Positions 16,976 through 26,887 are shown, numbered from the stretch's first letter. The stretch is 64,000 nt of DNA from Marinibacterium sp. (GCA_017643305.1 JAEPNQ010000004.1:59098-123097), one strand, 5' to 3'. Numbers and translations are program-made. The notes: a model not told the origin generated them from the sequence alone.

Positions 16976-19087
16976 TCAGGCGCTGATCAGCCCCATGCTT
17001 TCCAGCTTCAGGATGACCTGATGCGCGCAGTTGTCGACCTCGACGTTTTCGGTTTCAACGCTGAGTTCCGGGTCTTGGGGCACGTCATAGGGGTCGGAGA
17101 TGCCAGTGAATTCCTTGATCTTCCCTTCCCGCGCCAGCTTGTACAGGCCCTTGCGGTCGCGGCGTTCGCATTCCTCGATGGAGGTGGCGACGTGCACTTC
17201 AACAAAGGCACCGAACTCTTCGATCTCCTCCCGCACGGCCCGGCGGGTCGTGGCATAGGGCGCGATCGGGGCGCAGATGGCGATACCGCCATTCTTGGTG
17301 ATCTCGGACGCAACATAGCCGATGCGGCGGATGTTCAGATCACGATGTTCCTTGGAGAAGCCCAGCTCGGAGCTGAGATTCTTGCGCACCAGGTCCCCGT
17401 CGAGCAAGGTCAAGGGACGACCACCCATTTCCATCAGCTTGACCATCAGCGCGTTGGCGATGGTGGATTTGCCGGAACCGGAGAAACCGGTGAAGAACAC
17501 GGTAAAGCCCTGCTGTGAACGCGGCGGCTTGGTCTTGCGCAGTTCGGCAACAACTTCGGGGAAGGAGAACCATTCCGGGATCTCCAGACCTTCGGCCAGA
17601 CGGCGGCGTAGTTCGGTGCCCGAGATGTTGAGGATGGTGACGTTGTCTTTATCCTCGATCTCGTCATTTGGTTCATACTGGGCGCGTTCCTGCACGTAGA
17701 CCATGTGCTTAAAGTCCACCATCTCGATGCCGATTTCGTCCTGATGCGCGCGGAACAGATCCTGTGCATCGTAGGGGCCGTAGAAGTCTTCTCCGGCCGA
17801 GTTCTTGCCGGGGCCGGCGTGGTCACGACCTACAATGAAATGGGTGCAGCCATAGTTGCGACGGATCAGGCCGTGCCACACGGCTTCACGTGGGCCCGCC
17901 ATGCGCATCGCCAGCGGCAGCAGCGACATAGTCGTGGTCGAAGCCGGGTATTTGTCCAGAACGGCTTCGTAGCAGCGGACACGGGTGAAATGGTCCACAT
18001 CGCCCGGCTTGGTCATGCCGACCACAGGGTGAATCAGCAGGTTGGCCTGCGCTTCGCGTGCGGCGCGGAAGGTCAGTTCCTGGTGCGCACGGTGCAGCGG
18101 GTTGCGGGTCTGAAACGCCACCACGCGACGCCATCCCAGCTTGCGGAAATAGGCGCGCAGTTCGTTGGGCGTGTCGCGACGGGCGCGGAAGTCATAATGC
18201 ACGGGTTGTTGGATGCCGGTGATCGGGCCACCGAGGTAAACCTTGCCTGCGGTATTGTGCAGGTAGTTCACCGCCGGGTGCGCATCATCATCGGCGCCGA
18301 ACACCTTTTCGGCTTCCTTCGATTTGTCCGGGGTCCAGCGGTCGGTGACGGTCATGGTGCCCAGGATAACGCCTTCCTGATCGCGCAGGGCGATGTCCTG
18401 GCCAATTTCCAGGCTGTCGGCAAATTCTTCGGATACGTCCAGCGTGATCGGCATCGGCCAGAGTGAGCCGTCTTCCAGACGCATGTTGTCCACGACGCCA
18501 TTGTAGTCGGCTTCGCTCAGGAAGCCCTTAAGCGGATAGAAGCCGCCATTCATCAGCAGTTCCATGTCGAAGATCTGGCGCGGGGTCAGGTCATGGCTGA
18601 CCAAGTTGGCCGCTTCGACCTTCAGCTTCTGAGAGCTGTCGTAGGAAACGTATAGTTCGGGAATGGGCGTTAGATTGTTCTGCATCATTTCAGTCCTATG
18701 CTTTATCGGAACAAGGCCACTGGTTGTGCCGGTCAATTCGGCGTGGAGCGCTTCATACTCGGCGAACTTGCGGGCCAGAAAACGGTCGGTCAGACGCACT
18801 TTCTCAGCCGCACCGCGGGACGTCAGCGCATAAGCAAAACGCTGGCGTCGGTCTGGTCCGGAGCGTTCCATCACTTTGATGAATCCCGCCTCGGTCACCG
18901 CGCGCAAATAGGCGTTGAGCCGTCCCAGCGAAATGTTCAGCGCCTCGGCCGTGGCCCGCTGCGTTGCATCCGGCGCCAGGTCGAGCTGACGCAGAAGGCG
19001 GAAGATCTGATCTTCTTCCGGTAGAGACAAACTGGGCTGGGGTACAGTCATTTCAAGGCGACTCAAAGTATGTTCAGCGCTGAACAC
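16976..19087 (-). CDS. EPS-type MarR winged-helix domain fused in frame to bifunctional sulfate adenylyltransferase / APS kinase (Sat-CysC)
   Basis: One uninterrupted frame of 703 codons. Residues about 13-120 form a winged helix matching EPS-associated MarR regulators (ALNISLGRLNAYLRAVTEAG, EKVRLTDRFLARKFAEYEAL). From residue 134 a complete Sat begins (LTPIPELYVSYDSSQKL; QTRNPLHRAH; GRDHAGPG; NISGTELRRRL), then CysC with P-loop FTGFSGSGKST at about 530. Sat-CysC makes APS and PAPS from sulfate and ATP. ATG codons at 18688 and 18685, preceded by AGGA, could start a separate Sat-CysC, so a fusion protein, two products, or both are possible. The HTH part could start at 19051. Confidence 0.88.
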   Translation of the reverse strand: MFSAEHTLSRLEMTVPQPSLSLPEEDQIFRLLRQLDLAPDATQRATAEALNISLGRLNAYLRAVTEAGFIKVMERSGPDRRQRFAYALTSRGAAEKVRLTDRFLARKFAEYEALHAELTGTTSGLVPIKHRTEMMQNNLTPIPELYVSYDSSQKLKVEAANLVSHDLTPRQIFDMELLMNGGFYPLKGFLSEADYNGVVDNMRLEDGSLWPMPITLDVSEEFADSLEIGQDIALRDQEGVILGTMTVTDRWTPDKSKEAEKVFGADDDAHPAVNYLHNTAGKVYLGGPITGIQQPVHYDFRARRDTPNELRAYFRKLGWRRVVAFQTRNPLHRAHQELTFRAAREAQANLLIHPVVGMTKPGDVDHFTRVRCYEAVLDKYPASTTTMSLLPLAMRMAGPREAVWHGLIRRNYGCTHFIVGRDHAGPGKNSAGEDFYGPYDAQDLFRAHQDEIGIEMVDFKHMVYVQERAQYEPNDEIEDKDNVTILNISGTELRRRLAEGLEIPEWFSFPEVVAELRKTKPPRSQQGFTVFFTGFSGSGKSTIANALMVKLMEMGGRPLTLLDGDLVRKNLSSELGFSKEHRDLNIRRIGYVASEITKNGGIAICAPIAPYATTRRAVREEIEEFGAFVEVHVATSIEECERRDRKGLYKLAREGKIKEFTGISDPYDVPQDPELSVETENVEVDNCAHQVILKLESMGLISA

Positions 19088-19182
19088 ATTTCACATTTTG
19101 CAGCTGCAGAAAAGAGAAATTCTGCTCCCCCAGTGGAAATCTACCCCTGTGGTTAATGCGTAACGCTATATTTTTGGCAGAT

Positions 19183-20879
19183 TTATTCAGCTGCGGCTGG
19201 GCTCTCGCGCCGGGGCAGGGCCGCAAGCGTCGTGTCCAGGTCCGGCGGTGCAGGGCCAGCGCCGACAGCGGCGCATCCAGTCCGCGCAGTTCGAGCGCCT
19301 GCAGGGACGCTTCGGCGGTGTCATACCCGGCCGCCTGCAGAACAGAGTCGGAGATCAGTAGCTGTACGCCCAGTTCCTTGGTCTTGCTCTCCAACCGGCT
19401 GGCGGTGTTGACCGTGTCGCCGATCAGCGTGCGGGGTGCGTTGCCGGTGGCACCGATTTCCCCGATCACCACGTCGCCCAGATGCAGGCCCAGGCCAATG
19501 GCTATGGGCTGGGCGCCTTCGGCCTGCATACGAGCATTGTAATCCTCCAGCGCTTGCCCAATTTCCTGCACAGCGGTGAGAGCCGCACGGGCAGAGCTTT
19601 CGGCGTTGCGGGTTTCGAACAGGGCGAGAAACCCATCGCCCAGATATTTGTCCACAGTCCCGCCATTGTTGGTGACGGCGGGCACGATGGCGTCAAAGAA
19701 CCGGTTTTACAGGAACACCATGTCATAAGGCAGCTGGCCGGTGGTGCGGGCGGTGAAGCCCCGGATGTCAAGAAACAGCACGGCCAGTTCCTGTTCGATG
19801 CCCTGGCTGGCATGGGCGCGCCCGCGTTTGCCATCGGGCTGGAACACGCGGAACACAGTCATCGGGTTGGTTGGCCGGATCTGACAGGCCAGCCGCGCGT
19901 TGGGCGGCGCACCCACGGCCCGCAGGCTGCGCGCCTCTGCCGCGCTGGGTGGATGGATCAGATCGGCGCCCTCTTCCAGGATCACCCGGCAGGTGGTGCA
20001 GCGCCCGCGCCCACCGCAAAGCGACGTATGCGGCATACCATTGGCGCGCGACATTTCCAGCAGAGTGCTGCCCTTGGCGGCATTGATCTCGGGTCCGTCG
20101 ATATAGCTGATGCGCACCGATTTCCGGCGCAGCACGGCCTTGCGCCCCAGAAAGGCGATGGCGGCCAGCAGCAAAAAACCCCCGACGGTCCACCAGATCA
20201 TGCTGGCCGTGGTCAGTAACGTCATGAACGTTTCGGTCGTCGGCCAGTTCCACATCTCGCGCAGGGTCGCGCGCGCCTCCGGGTCTGCCATCACGGCGGC
20301 GACGCGCTGCCCCTCGGCAAGATATCCGACAAAGGCAAAGCCCGGTACAAGCGCTGCAAATCCACTGAGCGCGGGCATATACCGCCGCCACCAGGTCTGC
20401 CCGGCTAGCCAGAAATGCATGCCGATGCAGCCATGGATCCAGACCACCAACATCAGCAGGTTCTGCATCCGCCCGTCTGCCGTGCCCCAGATCAGCCCGA
20501 TGAGGTAGCCATAGCTGTCGTTGACGTCGTAGACCTCATGCGCGATCCGGGTGAACACGATGTGATCGACCAGCGCCAGTGGGATGAGGAAACCCAGCAC
20601 GGTCTGCACCGCCTCCCACGCAGGCATACGCAGGGTGCCTCGGCTGGCCAGCCGCCACAGCGCCAGCGCGCCATGGGCCAACAACGCACCATAGATCAGG
20701 AGGCCGCCCACGAGGCTTCGGGTTAAAGCATGCCGCGCGTCCTGAAACGCATCCATCGCAACTGGGCCAAACACACCCAGCCCGATATTGATGAAATGCA
20801 GCAGGACATAGAGCATAAGCACGAGCCCGCTGGCTACGCGAATGCGTGTTGCCCATGTGCCGCGCCAGAGGTTGCGCAT
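19183..20879 (-). pseudogene. Membrane-anchored adenylate/guanylate cyclase with 2Fe-2S ferredoxin domain, disrupted
   Basis: The frame from ATG 20879 (GGAG site 8 bases upstream) encodes several membrane helices, a plant-type 2Fe-2S domain (SLCGGRGRCTTC, later CQIRP; about residues 256-336) and the start of a class III cyclase domain (LAVLFLDIRGFTARTTG). It then hits a TAA at 19707-19709, where the frame continues uninterrupted as NRFFDAIVPAVTNNGGTVDK and KYLGDGFLALFE. One base change (TTA to TAA) explains it. Near the 3' end a one-base loss moves the frame; the alternative frame ends naturally as DTTLAALPRRESPAAAE with TAA at 19183-19185. Two lesions make a functional cyclase unlikely. Confidence 0.85.
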
Positions 20880-20949
20880 GTTAAGGTCTCCACTGGTTCC
20901 TAGAATCCTGCGCAACCGTCACCGCAGCGTCAAGTCGCAGTGGGAGGCT

Positions 20950-21891
20950 CTAGTCCTGCTCTGCCAGCCAGCGTTCCGCGTCCAGTGCGGCCATACAGCC
21001 CATGCCGGCGCTGGTGATGGCCTGACGATAGACCGGATCGGTGATGTCGCCGGCAGCAAACACCCCGGGGATCGAGGTTTCGGCTGTGCCCGGTTTCACT
21101 TTCACATAACCGCCCATGTGCATCTCCAGCTGATCCTTGACCAGTTCATTGGCCGGAGCGTGGCCGATGGCGACGAAAACGCCCTTGGCGGGGATTTCGG
21201 TGATCTCGCCCGTGTCCACATGTTTGACGCGCACGGCCTCGACTCCCTTGGGCATGTCAGTGCCGACGACTTCGTCTAGCGTATGGAACCAAAGCGGTTC
21301 GATCTTGGGGTTTTTCATAAGGCGATCCTGCAGGATCTTTTCCGCGCGCAGTTCGTCGCGACGGTGGATCAGCGTGACCTTGGAGGCGAAGTTGGTCAGG
21401 AACAGCGCCTCTTCCACAGCCGTGTTGCCGCCGCCGATCACAACAATCTCCTGCCCGCGGTAGAAGAACCCGTCACAGGTAGCACAGGCGCTCACGCCGA
21501 ATCCTTTAAAGGCCTCTTCCGACGGCAGGCCCAGCCATTTGGCCCGCGCTCCGGTGGCCAGGATCACGGCGTCGGCGGTGTAGGTCGTGCCGCTATCACT
21601 CTTGGCGGTGAAGGGGCGATTGGTCAGGTCGAGGTCTATGATGATGTCGCCGATAATCTCACACCCCATGGCCTTGGCATGCGCCTCCATCCGGACCATC
21701 AGGTCGGGGCCCTGCACTTCGGTGTCACCTGGCCAGTTCTCAACCTCGGTTGTGGTGGTCAGCTGTCCGCCGGGTTCGATGCCCTGCACCAGAATGGGGT
21801 CCAGCATGGCGCGGCTGGCATAAACCCCTGCCGTGTAACCCGCCGGGCCGGACCCGATTATCAGAACCTTTGTGTGACGCGTGTCGCCCAT
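20950..21891 (-). CDS. trxB: Thioredoxin-disulfide reductase
   Basis: A 313-residue flavoprotein from ATG 21891 (an in-frame ATG three codons upstream is also possible). FAD-binding [16 protein letters not shown] at the N-terminus, the redox-active CATC in [15 protein letters not shown]-binding [13 protein letters not shown] and the C-terminal FAD motif [11 protein letters not shown] are all present. It reduces thioredoxin with NADPH in the cytosol. It is divergent from an Lrp-family regulator. Confidence 0.97.
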   Translation of the reverse strand: MGDTRHTKVLIIGSGPAGYTAGVYASRAMLDPILVQGIEPGGQLTTTTEVENWPGDTEVQGPDLMVRMEAHAKAMGCEIIGDIIIDLDLTNRPFTAKSDSGTTYTADAVILATGARAKWLGLPSEEAFKGFGVSACATCDGFFYRGQEIVVIGGGNTAVEEALFLTNFASKVTLIHRRDELRAEKILQDRLMKNPKIEPLWFHTLDEVVGTDMPKGVEAVRVKHVDTGEITEIPAKGVFVAIGHAPANELVKDQLEMHMGGYVKVKPGTAETSIPGVFAAGDITDPVYRQAITSAGMGCMAALDAERWLAEQD

Positions 21892-21974
21892 GTTGCACAT
21901 CCCCTGCCCGTGTTGCGGATTATGGATATATGGAAGGCAGGGCCAACTGAAAACCCCCATGCGTCTGTGCTTGA

Positions 21975-22014
21975 TTGCATAATAAAATTACATGAGCGTG
22001 AAACATTATTGCGC
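21975..22014. promoter_or_regulatory. AT-rich imperfect inverted repeat between trxB and the Lrp-family gene
   Basis: GCATAATAA on one side and its near inverse in ACATTATTGCGC on the other, centred in the 168-bp divergent intergenic region. It is much more AT-rich than its surroundings. Lrp-family regulators often bind such AT-rich palindromes beside their own gene, so autoregulation here is a reasonable guess. Confidence 0.35.
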
Positions 22015-22059
22015 ATGATGTGGGCACGTTGTAAGGAAACTTCGCAAAGAGGAGAGCAC

Positions 22060-22560
22060 ATGGCCACCACCCGCCTTGACCCGATTGACCGGAAAATCCT
22101 TGCCGAGTTGCAAGCTGACGGGCGGATGACCAATGTGGAACTGGCACGCCGCGTGGGTATTTCCGCGCCGCCTTGCCTGCGCCGGGTACGCGCTCTGGAA
22201 GATGCCGGGCTGATCCGGGGCTACCATGCTGAGGTAGACGCGCGGGATCTGGGTTTTGAGGTGCAGGTGTTCGTGATGGTTGGGTTGGACAGCCAGGCTG
22301 AAAGCGAACTGCGCGCGTTCGAGGCACGCTGCCGTGACTGGCCGCTGGTTCGCGAGTGCCACATGCTGAACGGTGAGGTGGATTTCGTCCTGAAATGCGT
22401 GGCACCTGACCTGTCCAGCTTCCAGAGCTTCCTGACCGGGGAACTGCTGACCACGCCGAACGTGGCCAGCGTGAAGACCTCGCTGGTCATTCGCGGGGCC
22501 AAGCAGGAACCGGGTGTGCCTTTCGAGATTTTGGAAGAACGCTTGGCGAGGGACGCGTAA
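22060..22560 (+). CDS. Lrp/AsnC-family transcriptional regulator
   Basis: A 166-residue protein with an N-terminal HTH (LDPIDRKILAELQADGRMTN, VELARRVGISAPPCLRRVRAL) and a C-terminal RAM/AsnC ligand-binding domain. A GAGGAGAG ribosome site precedes the ATG. It is divergent from trxB. The effector, probably an amino acid, cannot be read from the sequence. Confidence 0.93.
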   Translation: MATTRLDPIDRKILAELQADGRMTNVELARRVGISAPPCLRRVRALEDAGLIRGYHAEVDARDLGFEVQVFVMVGLDSQAESELRAFEARCRDWPLVRECHMLNGEVDFVLKCVAPDLSSFQSFLTGELLTTPNVASVKTSLVIRGAKQEPGVPFEILEERLARDA

Positions 22561-22700
22561 GGGCGCTTCATTCTAGAATTATAGGTCTTAATCGAAGTGG
22601 GTGCACTCCTGCCCTTTGGCCGCCGGGCATCTGGCTCCGACAGCAGGGTTCGTGCGCGCGACCTTTGCGAGCACGCCCCGCCGTCGCGCTTGGTTCCAGC

Positions 22701-23480
22701 TCACGCTCCGGTTGTGTCCACCTGGCCGTCTCCAACCCGCGGAAAGGCCAACGGGCCAAAGCCGCCAATCGTGTCAACATGCGGGAACAGGTTCAAAAAC
22801 AGCGACCTCATGGCATGACTGATCATCCGCGAAGATTGCGTGCCAGGATGGTAGCTTTCGAACTCCATCGCGCCGATGCGCGGTGTGGCGTGGCGCGGCA
22901 GACAGATGTGGTAGAGTGCCATCGCCGTGGGCGGTGCAGTTTCGACGATGTTGACCCCGTCTACAAAGTTGCGCACCGGGCTCAACACGCGGTTACCACC
23001 GCTCAGGGTGCTAAACTGGTGGGTCGTGTGCAGCAGGCGGGCGGAGGGGCCGCAGATGATGGATGACATGGGGCGCGACATGCCCAGGCTGTCTGGTGTG
23101 AATCGGGTCAGGCTCATGTCGCGTTTCTGACCATGCTTAAGCCCGGGAATGATGGTGACATTGTCCTTCCAGATGACCTTTTCCAAGGATCCATCCCCGG
23201 TGATGACTCGGTCGCCGGGCAGAATATCTTCAACCGCGACGGGCCCCATATCGGTATCGATCAGGGTGCCGCGTGCCAAGGCGCAGAACGCATCTTCGAA
23301 CAGCGGCAACGCGGGCGCCAGGTGGCGGGTTTCGCAAATGTCGCCGTTGGGCAGCAGGGTGGTGGTCGTATAGCGCCGCACTGGCGGACGGTTGGCAGGC
23401 CCCCTACTCTTGAGGTCGTGTCTAGGAATAAGCGTCTTCGTCGTCGATCGAGCGAGACTCGAACTGTGTTGCATAGACAT
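22701..23480 (-). CDS. Hint-domain protein
   Basis: A 259-residue protein from ATG 23480 (GAGGG upstream). After about 65 variable residues comes a Hint_2-type module: FCALARGTLIDTDMGPVAVE, DILPGDRVITGDGSLEKVIW, and a later HTTHQFS/NFVDGVNI region. Hint modules self-splice or self-cleave; in Rhodobacteraceae these stand-alone forms are common and their role is unclear. The Cys at the start of the module is present (FCALARGT). Confidence 0.8.
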   Translation of the reverse strand: MSMQHSSSLARSTTKTLIPRHDLKSRGPANRPPVRRYTTTTLLPNGDICETRHLAPALPLFEDAFCALARGTLIDTDMGPVAVEDILPGDRVITGDGSLEKVIWKDNVTIIPGLKHGQKRDMSLTRFTPDSLGMSRPMSSIICGPSARLLHTTHQFSTLSGGNRVLSPVRNFVDGVNIVETAPPTAMALYHICLPRHATPRIGAMEFESYHPGTQSSRMISHAMRSLFLNLFPHVDTIGGFGPLAFPRVGDGQVDTTGA

Positions 23481-23714
23481 AATACGGCCCTCAAATCTGG
23501 GTCGCATCTGTGTCGGCCCCCACCAACAACACAGATGGACAAGCGTTGCTGTGAACATCTGATGAGAAGACCAATCGCGGGCATCCGCCCAAATTGTCAA
23601 AAAAGGCTGAACATTGTGTTCCTGTTAGCGCGCAATCGGCGCGGCTGAGCCCCGTTTGTTTCCCAACGAGGCCAAAGTTTTGCCACAATTTGATTCGTGT
23701 GGTGGGTGATGCCC

Positions 23715-23864
23715 CTAGGCGGTGCGTACCTTAATCTGGGCCACCGAGGTCCGGCGTGCGGCGGCGGCAACCTCGCGGGTTACACCACGGGTCCATGGCA
23801 TGCGCACGTATTCGGTTTTCGCTGTTTTGATCACGCACCGGATGAAACGGGTTCTGGCTGTCAT
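23715..23864 (-). CDS. 49-residue basic small protein
   Basis: A short frame starting with ATG at 23864, preceded by a strong AGGAG at the right distance. The protein is rich in Arg and Lys (MTARTRFIRCVIKTAK start, REVAAAARRTSVAQI middle) and ends KVRTA before TAG. No signal peptide. It stands alone between two leftward genes. I do not recognise it; the ribosome site and base use support real translation. Confidence 0.55.
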   Translation of the reverse strand: MTARTRFIRCVIKTAKTEYVRMPWTRGVTREVAAAARRTSVAQIKVRTA

Positions 23865-24106
23865 GTCCTTGTCTCCTTGATCCCGGATTGGGCCGGGTTG
23901 AGTTCTGGTTGAAAGACAGTATCGAGGCGCATTTGGGCCGGTCTGTGACGGGGACAGGGAAATTTGAGAGCGGTGAATTCAGGCGTGGCAAAGCGGTGCC
24001 AAATTTGTAGAATCTGGAAATAATGACCATTTTTCAGAATCTTGAATGAATTTCAAAAATTCTGCGCTGCCGAGATTGGGCCGGAATGTGGCGAAAGCTG
24101 GTCAGC

Positions 24107-24862
24107 TCACAGCCGGATCGCGGAGATCATGCGCCCGTAATCGGCTTCCCCAGCATGGGTGGTGCGCCGGTAGGAATAGAACCGGTCAGGGTCGTGATAT
24201 GTACAATGGCGGGTCCATTGCGCCGCGGCGATGCCCGCCGTCTGCAGCCTATGCAGGCCAAAAGCCGGTAGGTCGAACTGCATGCGGTCATCCTGCCCCC
24301 CGGCAAAGAATCGGGCGTTGTCCGGGTCGTCATCCATGAACTGGTCAAAGAATTCCGGGCCGACCTCATAGGCGCGTTGGCTGATCGACGGACCGATAAC
24401 CGCCTTGATACAGTTCCGCTTCGCGCCGAGCGCGATCATCGCGTCGATCGTGGCTTCCAATACGCCGTCCAGTGCGCCGCGCCAGCCTGCATGGGCCGCA
24501 CCGACAACACCGGTATTAGGATCGCTGAACAGGACCGGCTGGCAATCTGCGGTCAGGATGGTCAGCACTAGACCGGGCGTGGCGGTGACCATCGCGTCGG
24601 CTTTGGGGCGATCCAGCATCGTGGTTTCCACGGTCACGACATCGGGGGAATGTACTTGGTGTACGCTGATTAGGGCGTCGTCGTCCACCTGCATGGCCTG
24701 TGCAACGCGGGAGCGGTTGATGCGCACGGCTTCAGCCTGGTCCGAGCTGCCCAGCCCGCAGTTCAGTCCGCGAAACACACCCGATGACACGCCACCACGC
24801 CGGGTGAAAAATCCGTGCCGGACGCCGTTCAGTTGATCGGATGTCAGAATTTCCAGCGTCAT
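24107..24862 (-). CDS. PgeF/YfiH-family (DUF152, multicopper-oxidase-like) protein
   Basis: A 251-residue protein of the YfiH/LACC family with the conserved His/Cys/His site: SVHQVHSPD, ILTADCQPVLF and GAAHAGWRG. Members edit peptidoglycan precursors or act on purine nucleosides and phenolics. Its ATG overlaps the stop of the upstream methyltransferase gene by 4 bp, forming the unit lgt-midA-yfiH. Confidence 0.93.
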   Translation of the reverse strand: MTLEILTSDQLNGVRHGFFTRRGGVSSGVFRGLNCGLGSSDQAEAVRINRSRVAQAMQVDDDALISVHQVHSPDVVTVETTMLDRPKADAMVTATPGLVLTILTADCQPVLFSDPNTGVVGAAHAGWRGALDGVLEATIDAMIALGAKRNCIKAVIGPSISQRAYEVGPEFFDQFMDDDPDNARFFAGGQDDRMQFDLPAFGLHRLQTAGIAAAQWTRHCTYHDPDRFYSYRRTTHAGEADYGRMISAIRL

Positions 24863-25917
24863 GCCGTCAGACCCGGTGGTGGTGTGCCGTTTTCCGGGTA
24901 TAGCCCCAGAACTTTGAACAGGTTTCCCATTTCTTCCGGATGCGTCAACCGGCGATGTTCGGTGACGATCCGGTCTTGCGCCACGTCACCTGCGTGGGCG
25001 GCCAGTGCCTGTGCACGCTCGGTGATGCCAAGCCGTTCCAGAAACACGCCTTGCGGGGTCAGCCTTGTGTGGGCGCAGGCGGCGGCCTTGGCCAATGCTT
25101 CGAAATCCACATGTGCGGTCAGGTCAGCGGTGCCGGGCGCGTCCAGCGGATCGGCGGGCGCGTGTTTGCGCAGGGCCTGGAACGTGTCGCCCAGCGACCG
25201 CCAGTCGCCATAGTCGAGGATCAACGCTGCACCGCCATTTTTGGCGATGCGCGTGCCGATGTCCCGCAGGACGGGCGCGGCAGCGAGGCAGTGTTCCACG
25301 ATGTCTCCGTCGCGTGTGTCTTCCAGCCGGTGGGCCAGCGCCAGTTGCGCCTGCCGCTGAGCGAGCCCGAACGTGAGCCCATCCTCAGCCAGTCCGATGC
25401 GGCGTTCGCGCCATCCGTCGCCGTCGCGCACAAACTGTCGGATTGGCAGGGCATCGAAGAATTCATTTGCGACCAGCAACAGAGGCAGGTCGGGCAGGTC
25501 GGCCGTCTGGTCAACCCAGGCAGGCGTATGACCTGCAAGTTTTTTGGCCTGCGCCTGTTGTAGCACCGGTGAAGCCTCCACCAGCCAAATCTCGGCGGCG
25601 TCCAGAAACCCCAGAACGCCCCGCACGGCGCGTAGGATGTCGGCCATCAACGTGCCGCGCCCTGGCCCGAGTTCAACCAGCGCAAAGCGGTTCGGCTGGC
25701 CTTGGTCCAGCCAGACCTGTGCCAGCGCGAGACCGATCATTTCCCCGAACATCTGGCTGATCTCGGGCGCGGTGATGAAATCCCCACCGGTGCCGAACGG
25801 ATCGCGTGTGGCGTAATAGCCGTAATCGGGGTGTAGCAGGCAATCGGACATGTAGTCAGCCACGCTGATCGGACCGTCGGAGTGAATCCGGGTGATCAAG
25901 CGGTCACGCAAGCTCAT
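24859..25917 (-). CDS. MidA/NDUFAF7-type SAM-dependent methyltransferase (DUF185)
   Basis: A 352-residue protein with the family start [20 protein letters not shown], the [20 protein letters not shown] block and the SAM-binding motif [17 protein letters not shown]. The mitochondrial homologue methylates an arginine of a complex I subunit; the bacterial role is probably similar. ATG 25917 overlaps the lgt stop by 4 bp. Upstream in-frame extension runs inside lgt and is rejected. Confidence 0.92.
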   Translation of the reverse strand: MSLRDRLITRIHSDGPISVADYMSDCLLHPDYGYYATRDPFGTGGDFITAPEISQMFGEMIGLALAQVWLDQGQPNRFALVELGPGRGTLMADILRAVRGVLGFLDAAEIWLVEASPVLQQAQAKKLAGHTPAWVDQTADLPDLPLLLVANEFFDALPIRQFVRDGDGWRERRIGLAEDGLTFGLAQRQAQLALAHRLEDTRDGDIVEHCLAAAPVLRDIGTRIAKNGGAALILDYGDWRSLGDTFQALRKHAPADPLDAPGTADLTAHVDFEALAKAAACAHTRLTPQGVFLERLGITERAQALAAHAGDVAQDRIVTEHRRLTHPEEMGNLFKVLGLYPENGTPPPGLTA

Positions 25918-26795
25918 CTGCGGGCTCGCAGGATAAGCCAGAGGCCCAGCAATATCATGGGCAGCGACAGCAACTGGCCCATGGTCAGGCCATAGCCATT
26001 CACATGCAGGGCCAGACCCAGCGGGTTGCCCTGGGTCACGAATTGCGCGTCGGGCTGGCGGAAGAACTCCACAATGAACCGGGCGGCGCCGTATCCGGCA
26101 AAGAAGGTACCGGTCACCAGTCCCGGCTGCATCAGCGCGCCGCGCCGGTAAACCAGCCACAGCAGGAGCGCGCCGAGCAGCAGGCCTTCAAGCCCGGCCT
26201 CATACAGTTGCGACGGGTGCCGCGCGCAGCTGCCGGGTATTACGCCGGGGCAATCCTGTGCAGCGGCCCCCGGAAAGATCACGCCCCACGGCGCGTCGGT
26301 CGGTCGGCCCCAAAGCTCGGCGTTGATGAAATTGGCCAACCGGCCCAGCATCAGACCTGGCGGCACGGTATGCGCGATCATATCTGCCGTGCTGAGTAAA
26401 GGCAGCGAATGGCGCAGGATATAGAGCCAAGCCGCCACCACGACGCCGATCAGTCCGCCATGGAAAGCCATGCCGCCCTGCCAAATTTTCAGGATGTCGC
26501 CGGGGTTCTGCAGGTAATATCCTGGCTGGTAGAACAGGACAAAGCCCAGCCGCCCGCCCAGGATCACGCCGAGGATCAGCCATGTCAGCAGGTCTTCGAC
26601 CTTGGCGGGCTCCATCGGCGGCGTCTGTGCGGGCCAGAGCGCCGGGCGACGTATGGCGGCCACGGCCATGCGCCAGGCAACCAGCAAGCCGACGATATAG
26701 GCCAGTGCGTACCACCGTAGTGCAAATGCAAAGCCGAACAGTTCGATTGAAAACAGTTCGGACGAAAGATCGGGAAAGGGGATTGCGGCGTACAT
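25914..26795 (-). CDS. lgt: Prolipoprotein diacylglyceryl transferase
   Basis: A 293-residue polytopic inner-membrane enzyme that transfers diacylglycerol to the lipobox cysteine of prolipoproteins. The Lgt signature [17 protein letters not shown] is present, along with [12 protein letters not shown] and the conserved [11 protein letters not shown] region. ATG 26795 fits the family N-terminus; the longer in-frame extension includes divergent promoter sequence. Confidence 0.96.
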   Translation of the reverse strand: MYAAIPFPDLSSELFSIELFGFAFALRWYALAYIVGLLVAWRMAVAAIRRPALWPAQTPPMEPAKVEDLLTWLILGVILGGRLGFVLFYQPGYYLQNPGDILKIWQGGMAFHGGLIGVVVAAWLYILRHSLPLLSTADMIAHTVPPGLMLGRLANFINAELWGRPTDAPWGVIFPGAAAQDCPGVIPGSCARHPSQLYEAGLEGLLLGALLLWLVYRRGALMQPGLVTGTFFAGYGAARFIVEFFRQPDAQFVTQGNPLGLALHVNGYGLTMGQLLSLPMILLGLWLILRARR

Positions 26796-26833
26796 ATTGC
26801 GGTGAATCCAGCCGTTTCGGGGCAAAGTCAACC

Positions 26834-26863
26834 TTGCCGATCGGGACCATCCCCCCATATAAT
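26834..26863 (+). promoter_or_regulatory. Putative sigma-70 promoter for the ubiK-like gene
   Basis: TTGCCG and a consensus TATAAT separated by 18 bp, ending 24 bases before the ATG of the downstream gene, in the divergent region shared with lgt. Confidence 0.5.
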
Positions 26864-26887
26864 GATTATCACACACAGGAGTAACCG

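Noticed and set aside
21283..22059. Long N-terminal extension of the Lrp-family protein
   Set aside because: It runs antisense through trxB; the regulator's own ATG at 22060 has a strong ribosome site.
26084..26160. Extended N-terminus of the MidA-like methyltransferase
   Set aside because: The extension lies within lgt in another frame; the 4-bp overlap start at 25917 matches the family N-terminus.
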